Below are positions 9,182-17,001 of a DNA stretch of 64,000 bases, piece by piece. Location of the stretch: contig CAXXHV010000002.1 in NCBI GenBank assembly GCA_963678575.2, positions 1,240,001-1,304,000 of the forward strand, in the 5' to 3' direction. The notes below the pieces were generated by a model, which was not told the DNA's origin, did not search any database, and saw only the letters and a program-made list of their open reading frames with translations. The position numbers were made by a program, and so were the translations under genes. Position 1 is the first letter of the stretch. Each line of letters starts with the position of its first letter. This DNA comes from Pleomorphochaeta sp963678575 (GTDB lineage: Bacteria; Spirochaetota; Spirochaetia; Sphaerochaetales; Sphaerochaetaceae).

Positions 9182-9922
9182 TCAATTATTTGGACTATTA
9201 ACTTGAGTAATGTAAAACTTAAACATATCTGTTCGATAATTACATATAAAATTTTCTATAGGACATAAAACACCATTGATCTCTGCCATTGTTGTAGCTT
9301 TAAATAATAAAACTGGCATATTTGGTGATAAATCCAAGACTGAAGCAATTTGATTATTTGGAATTGCAGCTTCAATAGTTCTTGTAGCTTCTACTAACTT
9401 TACCCCATATTTTGATTCTAAAGTTTCATATAGAGATTTATTGTGGAAATCAATTTCTTCAATTCCAGGAAATAATTTTAGAGGTAAATGTGTGGTTGTG
9501 TAGTTAACAGGAATTCCATCAGCATAATAAACTCTTTCTAAGGTAAATACTAAATCTTTATCTTCTAAATTTAAGGATTTAGCAATTTCTTCATTAACCT
9601 CTTCTACTCTAAAATCAATAATTTTAGTAGAAGGTTTCATTCCCTGTTTTTCAATATCATTTTTACAACTTGTTAATGAAAATAAATTTTGTCTATGAAC
9701 TCCACTCTTAACATAAGTCCCTTTTCCCTGAACTTTTGTTAAAAATCCTTTTGCAACTAATTCATCAATGGCTTTTCTAATTGTAATACGACTTACATTA
9801 AAATGTTCTATCAATTCTCTTTCACTAGGGATTGCCTCTCCAGTTTTATAAATACCATCTTCAATTTTTTGAATAATTGAATTTCCAACCTGTGAATACT
9901 TTGCTCCAGAAAAATGATTCAT
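9182..9922 (-). CDS. GntR-family regulator with UTRA sensor domain
   Basis: A 246-residue HutC-type regulator. The winged helix occupies about residues 8-75 (SERELIEHFNVSRITIRKAI, then KGFLTKVQGKGTYVKSG), and the UTRA ligand domain about 90-240. It is the first gene of the nucleoside operon and so should be autoregulated. A promoter at 9991-10019 and operator-like repeats at 9951-9986 lie between it and upstream DNA, supporting repression lifted by a nucleoside-derived metabolite. The effector is unknown. Confidence 0.92.
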   Translation of the reverse strand: MNHFSGAKYSQVGNSIIQKIEDGIYKTGEAIPSERELIEHFNVSRITIRKAIDELVAKGFLTKVQGKGTYVKSGVHRQNLFSLTSCKNDIEKQGMKPSTKIIDFRVEEVNEEIAKSLNLEDKDLVFTLERVYYADGIPVNYTTTHLPLKLFPGIEEIDFHNKSLYETLESKYGVKLVEATRTIEAAIPNNQIASVLDLSPNMPVLLFKATTMAEINGVLCPIENFICNYRTDMFKFYITQVNSPNN

Positions 9923-9950
9923 TGTTACACCTCAGAATATTTAAGCTATT

Positions 9951-9976
9951 ATGTCGTCATGCCGTCATGTCGTCAT
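9951..9976. repeat. Three overlapping 8-bp-spaced near-palindromes (ATGNCGNCAT), probable operator array
   Basis: ATGTCGTCAT at 9951-9960, ATGCCGTCAT at 9959-9968 and ATGTCGTCAT at 9967-9976 share their ends, so an 8-bp unit repeats three times. Each unit is an imperfect palindrome. The array lies 29 bases upstream of the GntR start codon, inside the predicted 5' leader. Its high CG content stands out in this AT-rich gap. Confidence 0.6.
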
Positions 9977-9986
9977 AACCAGTTAA
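9975..9986. promoter_or_regulatory. ATAAC-N2-GTTA operator-like palindrome, proximal copy
   Basis: ATAACCAGTTAA matches the reverse complement of ATAACTGGTTAT (10105-10116) at 11 of 12 positions. It sits at the expected transcription start of the GntR-led operon, directly abutting the ATGNCGNCAT array. A GntR/UTRA operator is the likely identity (inferred). Confidence 0.5.
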
Positions 9987-9990
9987 AAGA

Positions 9991-10019
9991 ACTGTAAACC
10001 CACTTTCATGAGCTGTCAA
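9991..10019 (-). promoter_or_regulatory. Sigma-70-type promoter of the nucleoside operon
   Basis: On the minus strand, a perfect -35 TTGACA (10014-10019) is followed by a 17-bp spacer and -10 TACAGT (9991-9996). Transcription would start near 9984, inside the operator-like sequence. Confidence 0.6.
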
Positions 10020-10104
10020 GTTTTTTATTTTAATTTTTTTATTGTATTTTTGTTAAAGATTTTCATCGATTATTAATAAGTTAAAATACTTTATAAAAGA
10101 ATTT

Positions 10105-10116
10105 ATAACTGGTTAT
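10105..10116. promoter_or_regulatory. ATAACTGGTTAT operator-like palindrome, distal copy
   Basis: A 12-bp palindrome (ATAAC-TG-GTTAT) exactly 130 bp from the proximal copy and upstream of the -35 box. The pair could support looping by the regulator encoded at 9182-9922. Confidence 0.45.
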
Positions 10117-10403
10117 CGTTATTTTAGTGTGATAAAGGGTAATAATGAAAATTAGATTTTACTCAGTAAATAATACTTTAAATCCAAAAATATTGTTATT
10201 CAGCTATTTAAATATACCTCAACAATTTATTAGAGTATTAATTTTAAGAAATTAAAGATAATTTATGATAAGCTAAGCTATTATAGAAGTAATAACAAGA
10301 ATATTATTTTTGATTTATTTAATAATTAATTTTATAATTTTTCTTTTTAATAATAATTATTTTTATTTAACAATAGGTTATAAAATAGCTCATACCAAAT
10401 GAT

Positions 10404-11189
10404 TTATTCTTCTGCAATAATAAGTTTTATATTATTTTCATTAATCATTGTTTTAACATCTTCGGGGATATTACTATCTGTAATAATTGTATCAAAATCT
10501 CTTAATGTAGCAAATTTAGCGACACAAACTTTATTAAACTTATCTGAATCAACTACTAAAATTTTCTCAACAGCTGTTTTAATTACAGCTTTTTTTATAT
10601 CTATTTCATATTCTGCAACAGTAGTTACATCAAATAAACTACTAATACCACTGGCTGAAATAAAGGCTTTATTAATTCCAATTCTAGAAATTAAAGAAAC
10701 TGCTTCTTCACTTTGAAGCATACCTGTATTTCTGTGAAGATACCCTCCAGGAATTATTAAGTTATAGTTTGGATTTTGAAAAAGAGATACTGCAGCATTT
10801 AAATTATAAGTTACAACAGTAATAGGAAGTTCTGGAGAAAGTTGTTTAATTATATGATTGATAGTAGATCCATTATCAAATAAAACAATATCATCCTTAT
10901 TAATATAATCAGAAGCAATCTTTCCTATTTTCATTTTGATTGCTTGCTTTTTACTTCCTTCTGTTTGTATATCATTGAGGTATTGATTAACAGATTGATC
11001 TTTTTCTTTATTTAATACAGCAATACCATTATATAAGTGAACAGTATGATTACTCTCCATTTCTTGAAGATCTCTTCTGATTGTCATATTAGATACATTT
11101 AATAATTCAGCTAATTTCTGTATAGATTTGCTACTTTCTTTTTTTAATATACTTTCAATATTACTAATTCTTTTATCTTTTTTATTCAC
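10404..11189 (-). CDS. DeoR/GlpR-family transcriptional regulator
   Basis: The 261-residue protein has an N-terminal DeoR helix-turn-helix (IQKLAELLNVSNMTIRRDLQEME, residues about 20-42) and a C-terminal sugar-phosphate sensor with the DeoRC motif DIVLFDNGSTINHIIKQL. The start is GTG at 11189, with AAAGGG nine bases upstream. It is divergent from deoC and almost certainly controls the deoC-ABC operon, responding to a phosphorylated sugar. Matching operator-like sequences overlap both -10 boxes. Confidence 0.9.
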   Translation of the reverse strand: MNKKDKRISNIESILKKESSKSIQKLAELLNVSNMTIRRDLQEMESNHTVHLYNGIAVLNKEKDQSVNQYLNDIQTEGSKKQAIKMKIGKIASDYINKDDIVLFDNGSTINHIIKQLSPELPITVVTYNLNAAVSLFQNPNYNLIIPGGYLHRNTGMLQSEEAVSLISRIGINKAFISASGISSLFDVTTVAEYEIDIKKAVIKTAVEKILVVDSDKFNKVCVAKFATLRDFDTIITDSNIPEDVKTMINENNIKLIIAEE

Positions 11190-11240
11190 AATGCTTAACC
11201 CTTTATAATTATTTATCTAATAACAGACATATCTAATTAA

Positions 11241-11269
11241 ATATTATCATAAGATTTTCAAAATGTAAA
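11241..11269 (-). promoter_or_regulatory. Promoter of the DeoR-family regulator gene, with operator-like motif
   Basis: Minus-strand -35 TTTACA (11264-11269), 17-bp spacer, -10 TAATAT (11241-11246). The 10-mer ATATTATCAT at 11241-11250 covers the -10 and recurs at the deoC promoter. Confidence 0.5.
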
Positions 11270-11488
11270 CATTTTAACTTTTTAACATATCAAATTCACA
11301 AAATAACAATTAGAGAATAAATTGAATTGGATGCATTAAATAAACATTAATATGCAATATGGAAAATATATATAATTTTTAATTAATAAAATTTTATCTA
11401 TTTTGTTAACATTTTAAAGTAGTTTAACTAAATATTGTTACTATTTTATAATTATAAATATAAAATTATAAAATTATTACATTTTTTG

Positions 11489-11521
11489 TTGCGATATTCC
11501 AATTTCAATGATATTATCATT
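11489..11521 (+). promoter_or_regulatory. deoC operon promoter overlapped by a perfect palindrome
   Basis: -35 TTGCGA (11489-11494), 17-bp spacer, -10 TATTAT (11512-11517). The palindrome AATGATA-T-TATCATT (11507-11521) covers the -10 and includes ATATTATCAT, identical to the sequence over the regulator's own -10. This is a good candidate operator for the divergent DeoR-family protein. Confidence 0.6.
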
Positions 11522-11540
11522 TTCAGGAGGATAATAAACA

Positions 11541-12212
11541 ATGAAAATTGAAAATATAAATAAGTTTATTGATCATACAATTCTAGCAGCAGATACTACT
11601 AGTGAAAAAATATCTAAAATTTGTGATGAAGCTATTGAATATAATTTTGCTTCTGTATGTGTAAACAGTTGTCATGTAAAAAACTGTTCTGACAAATTAA
11701 AAAATACAAATGTTAATGTTTGTACTGTTGTGGGATTCCCTTTAGGGGCTATGAGTACAAAAGCAAAAGCTTTTGAAGCTTTAACAGCTGTTGAAGATGG
11801 AGCTGATGAGATTGATATGGTTATAAATATCGGTTGGTTAAAAGATTGTAAAGATGACTTAGTTTTAAACGATATAAAAGAAATCAAAAAAGCCTGTGGC
11901 ACTAAATTCCTAAAAGTAATTATTGAAACCTGTTTATTAAATAATGAAGAAAAAAGCAGAGCTTGTTTAATTGCTAAAAAAGCTGGTGCAAATTTTGTTA
12001 AAACCTCAACTGGTTTCTCAAAAGCGGGTGCAAAAGTTGAAGATGTAGCCCTCATGAGAGAAGCTGTTGGAAATGATTTAGGTGTAAAAGCAAGTGGTGG
12101 GATACACAATTATGATGAAGCAAAAGCTATGATTGAAGCAGGGGCTTCAAGACTTGGGGCAAGTTGTGGTGTCGCAATTGTAACAGGAACAACATCAAAT
12201 TCAAATTATTAA
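11541..12212 (+). CDS. deoC: Deoxyribose-phosphate aldolase
   Basis: DeoC cleaves 2-deoxyribose-5-phosphate to glyceraldehyde-3-phosphate and acetaldehyde in the cytoplasm. At 223 residues it has the normal length and all key residues: Asp92 in EIDMV, Schiff-base Lys154 in FVKTSTGF, and Lys183 in VKASGG. A GGAGG-type ribosome site lies ahead of the ATG. It leads an operon with an SDR dehydrogenase, an FGGY kinase and a ribose-type ABC transporter, so the imported sugar probably ends as a deoxy- or related pentose phosphate. The divergent DeoR-family gene fits classical deo control. Confidence 0.95.
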   Translation: MKIENINKFIDHTILAADTTSEKISKICDEAIEYNFASVCVNSCHVKNCSDKLKNTNVNVCTVVGFPLGAMSTKAKAFEALTAVEDGADEIDMVINIGWLKDCKDDLVLNDIKEIKKACGTKFLKVIIETCLLNNEEKSRACLIAKKAGANFVKTSTGFSKAGAKVEDVALMREAVGNDLGVKASGGIHNYDEAKAMIEAGASRLGASCGVAIVTGTTSNSNY

Positions 12213-12229
12213 TATAGTGGAGGATAAAA

Positions 12230-12982
12230 ATGGATACTCGTTTTAATAATAAAGTTGCATTAATCACAGGATCTGCAAAAGGTATTGGAAAATCAACAGC
12301 TCAAATTATGGCTGCGGAAGGTGCAAATATAATACTTACGGACATTGATAAAGAAGCTTTAGACAAAACATACGATGAATTTTGTGATAAAGGATATCAC
12401 GTTAAAAAAATATTGGTTGATCTATCTAATAAAGAAGGTGTTGAGCAATTAATAAATGATACAGTTGAAGAATTTGGCAGAATAGATATTTTAGTTAATA
12501 ATGCTGGCGTATTGCTATCATCTTCAATTGAAGATACAACTGACAAAATGATTGATTTAACAATTGATATTAATTTAAAAGCTGTTTTATATGCTATCAG
12601 AGCTGTTACTCCAATAATGAAAAAACAAAATTATGGAAGAATAGTGAATCTTGCATCAATTACTGGTAAAAGAGGCGATAACTCAACTACATTTGTTTAT
12701 GGTTCTACAAAAGGGGCAATAATCACCATGACACGATCTGTAGCTAGACAATTAGGTCCTTGGGGTATTACCTGTAATGCTATTGCACCCCATGCTGTAA
12801 TGACAGAAATGATGAATTATTGGACTGATGAAAAAAAACAAACTATGGCAGACAAAATTCCTGTCAAAAGATTAGGAACTGTTGAAGAAATGGCTCAATT
12901 AATATCTTATCTTGCTTCTGATCAAGCAGGTTTTATTACAGGAGAAACCATAAATATCAATGGTGGATATTACATGGATTAA
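12230..12982 (+). CDS. Short-chain dehydrogenase/reductase (SDR)
   Basis: A 250-residue classical SDR: cofactor motif TGSAKGIG (13-20), NNAG (90-93), catalytic Asn115, Ser143, Tyr157 and Lys161 (YGSTK). Asp38 after the second strand suggests NAD preference. It oxidises or reduces a sugar or polyol hydroxyl. Seventeen bases after deoC, and followed by a sugar kinase, it likely interconverts the imported polyol/sugar before phosphorylation. The substrate is not identifiable. Confidence 0.9.
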   Translation: MDTRFNNKVALITGSAKGIGKSTAQIMAAEGANIILTDIDKEALDKTYDEFCDKGYHVKKILVDLSNKEGVEQLINDTVEEFGRIDILVNNAGVLLSSSIEDTTDKMIDLTIDINLKAVLYAIRAVTPIMKKQNYGRIVNLASITGKRGDNSTTFVYGSTKGAIITMTRSVARQLGPWGITCNAIAPHAVMTEMMNYWTDEKKQTMADKIPVKRLGTVEEMAQLISYLASDQAGFITGETININGGYYMD

Positions 12983-13014
12983 TCAAAAAAAACAAAAGGA
13001 AATTTGGAGGGAAA

Positions 13015-14502
13015 ATGATTGATTGTTTTTTATCAATGGATTTTGGAACACAAGGAGTTAGAGTATCTCTGATTGAGAAAAATGGTGCATTATTAGCAAC
13101 AGCTGCTAATAATTATCAAACATTTTACCCACGACCAGGATGGGCAGAACAAAATCCTCACGATTGGGTAAAAGCCTTAAGAATATCATTAAAAGAATTA
13201 TTTACAGCCTACCCCACAAATAAAATTCACATTTTGTCTTGTAGTGTATCTGCAACCTCAAGTACTGTGCTTCCTATCGATAATAAAGGCAATCCCTTAG
13301 GTAATGCCCTATTATGGATGGACTGCAGAGCAACTGAGGAAGCAGAAATAATTAATTCAAATAATTATGAAATAGTAAAATATAGTGGCGGTGAAGTTTC
13401 TACAGAATGGCTTATTCCAAAAGTTATGTGGTTTAAAAAAAATAATATAGCCTTATATGAAAAAACATACCGATTTGTAGAAGAACTAGATTATATTAAT
13501 TTCATATTAACAGGCACACTAGTTTCATCTTTTTGCAATATGACTTGTAAAGGGAATTATGTTGATGATTTAGGTGGCTGGAATGAAGAATATTTCACAG
13601 CAATTGGGTTAAGTGATTTTAGAGAGAAATTAAACACTGAAGTAATTAAAGTTGGAGGATTTGTTGGCTACATAACAAATAAATTTTCAAAACTTTATAA
13701 TATTGATTATACAATTCCAGTATTTCAAGGTTGTATTGATGCCTACTCAGGAATGATAGGATTAGGAGTTGTTTCTTCAAATAAATTAGCTACAGTAATG
13801 GGAACTAGTTTTGTTGAATTATGTTTAGATGAAAAAAATACTTTTCATAATGGCTTATGGGGTCCATATAAAAACGCATTAATAGATGGATATAGTGTTT
13901 ATGAAGGTGGACAAGTTTCTGCTGGATCAATAGCTAAATGGTTTAAAAATTTATTTAATGAGGAAAATCTTGATTTTGATAAATTAAATAGGGAAGCTAG
14001 AAATTCAGGAATAAATAGTAATGGTGTTATAGCTTTAGACTTTTTCCAAGGCAATAGGACTCCCTATAAAAATACAAAAGTAAGAGGTCAAATAAAAAAT
14101 CTTTCTCTTAATACCTCTAGAGGTGATATTTATAGAGCTATATTAGAAAGCGTTGCTTTTGGCTTAAAAAATACAATAATTCATATGGAAAATTCTCATA
14201 GAAAATTTGACAGTTTTGTTGCAAGTGGTGGGGTTACAAAAGATCCACTATGGATGGAAATAATTGCAGATGTTTGTGCTATACCTATATCTCTTGTTAA
14301 CTCAAGAACTTATTCAGGGCTTATGGGAAGTGCAATAATTTCTTCTGTTTCACTTGGAATAAATACTAGTTATGAAGATGCTGTTAAACAAATGATTAAG
14401 GAAGAATCTGTTATAGAACCTAATCTATCCAACAGTAATCAATATCAAGAAACATTCTTAAATTATATTGAATTGTGCAAAACTGCATTAAATGAAAGGT
14501 AA
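13015..14502 (+). CDS. FGGY-family carbohydrate kinase
   Basis: The 495-residue protein starts with the phosphate-1 motif SMDFGTQGVRVSL and has the GWAEQNP stretch seen in xylulose/fuculose-type kinases, an adenosine region near VASGGVTKDPLWMEI, and a metal/sugar-binding Asp in QGCIDAYSGMIGLG. It should transfer phosphate from ATP to a ketose or polyol. A strong GGAGG site precedes the ATG by four bases. Within the deoC operon it is the obvious first phosphorylation step after uptake and SDR action. The exact sugar is unknown. Confidence 0.9.
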   Translation: MIDCFLSMDFGTQGVRVSLIEKNGALLATAANNYQTFYPRPGWAEQNPHDWVKALRISLKELFTAYPTNKIHILSCSVSATSSTVLPIDNKGNPLGNALLWMDCRATEEAEIINSNNYEIVKYSGGEVSTEWLIPKVMWFKKNNIALYEKTYRFVEELDYINFILTGTLVSSFCNMTCKGNYVDDLGGWNEEYFTAIGLSDFREKLNTEVIKVGGFVGYITNKFSKLYNIDYTIPVFQGCIDAYSGMIGLGVVSSNKLATVMGTSFVELCLDEKNTFHNGLWGPYKNALIDGYSVYEGGQVSAGSIAKWFKNLFNEENLDFDKLNREARNSGINSNGVIALDFFQGNRTPYKNTKVRGQIKNLSLNTSRGDIYRAILESVAFGLKNTIIHMENSHRKFDSFVASGGVTKDPLWMEIIADVCAIPISLVNSRTYSGLMGSAIISSVSLGINTSYEDAVKQMIKEESVIEPNLSNSNQYQETFLNYIELCKTALNER

Positions 14503-14506
14503 ACAA

Positions 14507-16012
14507 ATGAGTAAAGAATTATTAAAAATGGAAAAAATATGTAAAACATTTAGTGGTGTAATTGCTTTAAATGATGTTGATTTTTCAGTTAATGAAGGTG
14601 AAATTCGATGTTTAATTGGTGCTAATGGTGCAGGAAAATCTACATTAATGAAGGTATTATCTGGAGCATATACTAAAACTAGTGGAAAAATATTTTTTAA
14701 TGGGCAAGAAATTGATAAAGCAGACCCTAAAGCTATAAGAGATTTAGGGGTTGCCATTATTTACCAAGAGTTATCAATTATTGATTCTTTATCAGTTGGT
14801 GAAAACATATTTTTAAATAATAAAAAATATTTTAAGAAAAATTCTGTAATTAATTGGAAAGAAATAAATGAGGATGCTAAGAAATTATTAGAAGCATATG
14901 ATATAAAAATTAATCCAAATATTTTAGTAGAAAATCTTAGCATAGGACACAAACAATTAATTGAAATAATTAAAGCAATTGCTACAGATGCAAAATTAAT
15001 TGTTATGGATGAACCCTCTGCTACCTTATCCAAAAAAGAATATAAAACCTTATTGAATATTATCAATAAATTACATGATAACAACATTACAATCATTTTC
15101 ATCTCTCATAGATTGGAAGAATTATATGAAATTGGTGAAACCGTATCAGTTTTAAAAAATGGTGAACATGTTTTTACAGGATCATTAAAAACCCTTCATA
15201 TTGATGATTTAGTTAAATATATGATTGGTAAAACTGTAATTAATGAAAGAAAAATATCAAACCCTAATTACAAGAATAATAAAAATATTCTTGAAATTAA
15301 GAATATCACAACTCATAAATTACAAGATTTATCTTTGAATATAAAAAAAGGTGAGATAAGAGGAATATATGGTTTAGTTGGGTCAGGTAGATCAGAAATA
15401 TTACATGCAATTTATGGCGTAGATAAAATAAATTCGGGTTATATTTCTATTAATGATAACAAAATAATAAATTATAAACCTCATCAAGCTATTAAGGCTG
15501 GTATCGGTTTACTTCCAGAAGATAGGAAAACAAAAGGTATAATTGTTGATTTACCTGTTTGGGAAAATATCATAATGGTTGCTATTAAAAAGTTTTTATC
15601 TCATTACTTATTAAATTATAAAAAAATAAATGATGAATCAAACTCTTTTATTACTCAACTTCAAATTAAAACACCAAATAAAGATACTTTAGTTAGAAAT
15701 TTATCAGGCGGAAATCAACAAAAAGTAGTAATTGCAAAATGGCTAATTCAAAATTGTGAAATACTCCTTGTTGACGAACCAACACAAGGTATAGATGTTG
15801 GAGTTAAAGCTGAAATATATGAAATATTAAGAAATTTAGCAAAACAAGGAAAGACAATAATAATTGTTTCCTCAGAACTAGATGAATTAATTTCTGTATC
15901 AAACAACATAAGCGTTATGTATGAAGGAAAACTAATAAAAACCTTTGAAGATAATGAAATAGAATCTAATACAATACAAGAATGTGCAATTACTGGGAGA
16001 ATAAATAAATGA
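14507..16012 (+). CDS. Sugar ABC transporter ATP-binding protein (RbsA-like, two ATPase domains)
   Basis: About 501 residues. Domain 1: Walker A GANGAGKST, signature LSIGHKQLIEI, Walker B LIVMDEPSATL. Domain 2: GLVGSGRSE, signature LSGGNQQKVVIAKWL, Walker B LLVDEPTQGIDVG. This is the CUT2 class that moves ribose, xylose and similar sugars. I choose the ATG at 14507 because GAAAGG lies seven bases ahead, after the kinase stop at 14502; an in-frame ATG at 14492 would overlap the kinase. Its 3' end overlaps the permease start (ATGA). Confidence 0.92.
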   Translation: MSKELLKMEKICKTFSGVIALNDVDFSVNEGEIRCLIGANGAGKSTLMKVLSGAYTKTSGKIFFNGQEIDKADPKAIRDLGVAIIYQELSIIDSLSVGENIFLNNKKYFKKNSVINWKEINEDAKKLLEAYDIKINPNILVENLSIGHKQLIEIIKAIATDAKLIVMDEPSATLSKKEYKTLLNIINKLHDNNITIIFISHRLEELYEIGETVSVLKNGEHVFTGSLKTLHIDDLVKYMIGKTVINERKISNPNYKNNKNILEIKNITTHKLQDLSLNIKKGEIRGIYGLVGSGRSEILHAIYGVDKINSGYISINDNKIINYKPHQAIKAGIGLLPEDRKTKGIIVDLPVWENIIMVAIKKFLSHYLLNYKKINDESNSFITQLQIKTPNKDTLVRNLSGGNQQKVVIAKWLIQNCEILLVDEPTQGIDVGVKAEIYEILRNLAKQGKTIIIVSSELDELISVSNNISVMYEGKLIKTFEDNEIESNTIQECAITGRINK

Positions 16013-16968
16013 CTGAAAATAAACAAAAACTATTTGTAACATTAAAAAAATATAATTTATTAATCTTAATATTATTTTTTATGATTATAGCAACAATATT
16101 AAGTCCAAGGTTCTTCACCTTGTTAAACTTTATGAATCTATTACAACAATCAGCTATAACTGGAATTGTTGCAATAGGAATGACTTTTGTTATCTTAACA
16201 GGAGGAATTGACTTATCTGTTGGATCAATTTTAGCACTAGCTGGTATGACTTCATCAATATTCGCGAAAGAATTAGGATTACCAATCTTTATTTCAATGT
16301 TAATAACAATAGTAATAGGAATATTAGTTGGAATGTTAACTGGTGTAATAATTACAAAATTTAATGTACCAGATTTTATTGGGACATTAGCAATGATGGT
16401 CAGTATTAGAGGTTTTGCATTATTACTTACAAACGGTAAACCAATTTTCGGATTAAGTCCAACTTTTAGATATATTGGAGCTGGTTTCATTTTTAAAGTA
16501 ATTCCTGTTAGTGGAATTATATGGATTCTTTTAACAATAATTTCATTTATAGTGTTGAAATTTACATCTACAGGTAGAGCTTTCTACGCAATTGGAGGGA
16601 ATTCATATTCAGCATACCTTTCAGGAATTAGAACAGAAAGAGTTAAAACAAAAGCTTATATGATATCTGGAGGACTAGCCGCTTTTTCAGGAATAATGCT
16701 TGCTGCTTGGCTTTCAACAGGACAACCAAGTGCTGGAAATGGAATGGAATTAGATGCTATTGCTTCTTCAGTAATTGGCGGAGCAAGTTTAACTGGTGGT
16801 GTTGGCGGAGTTATTGGAACTTTTGGTGGTGTTTTTCTATTAACCATTATTACAAATATCTTAAATCTTGTAGGAGTCCCCTCTTACTTCCAACAAATAA
16901 TCAAAGGCTTAATTATTTTGGTAGCAGTAATAGGTAACAACATGCTATCTCAAAACAAAAATAAATAA
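16009..16968 (+). CDS. Sugar ABC transporter permease (RbsC-like)
   Basis: A 319-residue inner-membrane protein with about nine to ten hydrophobic helices and CUT2 motifs: GGIDLSVGSILALAGM (about 64-79) and a GRAFYAIGGNSYSAYLSGI coupling loop. It overlaps the ATPase stop by four bases. Only one permease gene is present, so a homodimer is expected, as for RbsC. Confidence 0.92.
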   Translation: MTENKQKLFVTLKKYNLLILILFFMIIATILSPRFFTLLNFMNLLQQSAITGIVAIGMTFVILTGGIDLSVGSILALAGMTSSIFAKELGLPIFISMLITIVIGILVGMLTGVIITKFNVPDFIGTLAMMVSIRGFALLLTNGKPIFGLSPTFRYIGAGFIFKVIPVSGIIWILLTIISFIVLKFTSTGRAFYAIGGNSYSAYLSGIRTERVKTKAYMISGGLAAFSGIMLAAWLSTGQPSAGNGMELDAIASSVIGGASLTGGVGGVIGTFGGVFLLTIITNILNLVGVPSYFQQIIKGLIILVAVIGNNMLSQNKNK

Positions 16969-17001
16969 ATTTCAATTACAAACAATACAAGGAGGAATGT
17001 A

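Larger units (their letters stand above)
9923..10403. other. 481-bp gap: regulatory region of the nucleoside operon
   Basis: Both flanking genes are read leftward. The left third holds the operon promoter and operator-like repeats listed separately, plus a second ATAACTGGTTAT copy at 10105-10116. From about 10120 to 10403 the DNA is very AT-rich with no convincing open frame, RNA gene or terminator hairpin. Confidence 0.6.
11190..11540. other. 351-bp divergent regulatory region between deoR-type gene and deoC
   Basis: Contains two promoters facing outward, the shared 10-mer ATATTATCAT over each -10 box, and two copies of AACATTTTAA (11268-11277 and 11408-11417). No coding potential was seen. 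Confidence 0.6.

Noticed and set aside
9951..9976. Start of a CRISPR array
   Set aside because: The unit is only 8-10 bp with no spacers; fits an operator array.
11672..12109. 145-codon minus-strand frame inside deoC
   Set aside because: Antisense to a strongly conserved gene with all catalytic residues; no independent signals.
14488..15102. Minus-strand frames inside the RbsA-like gene
   Set aside because: Shadows of a conserved two-domain ATPase.
15990..16490. 166-codon minus-strand frame across the permease start
   Set aside because: Ile/Pro/Lys-rich translation typical of antisense to a membrane-protein gene; no ribosome site.
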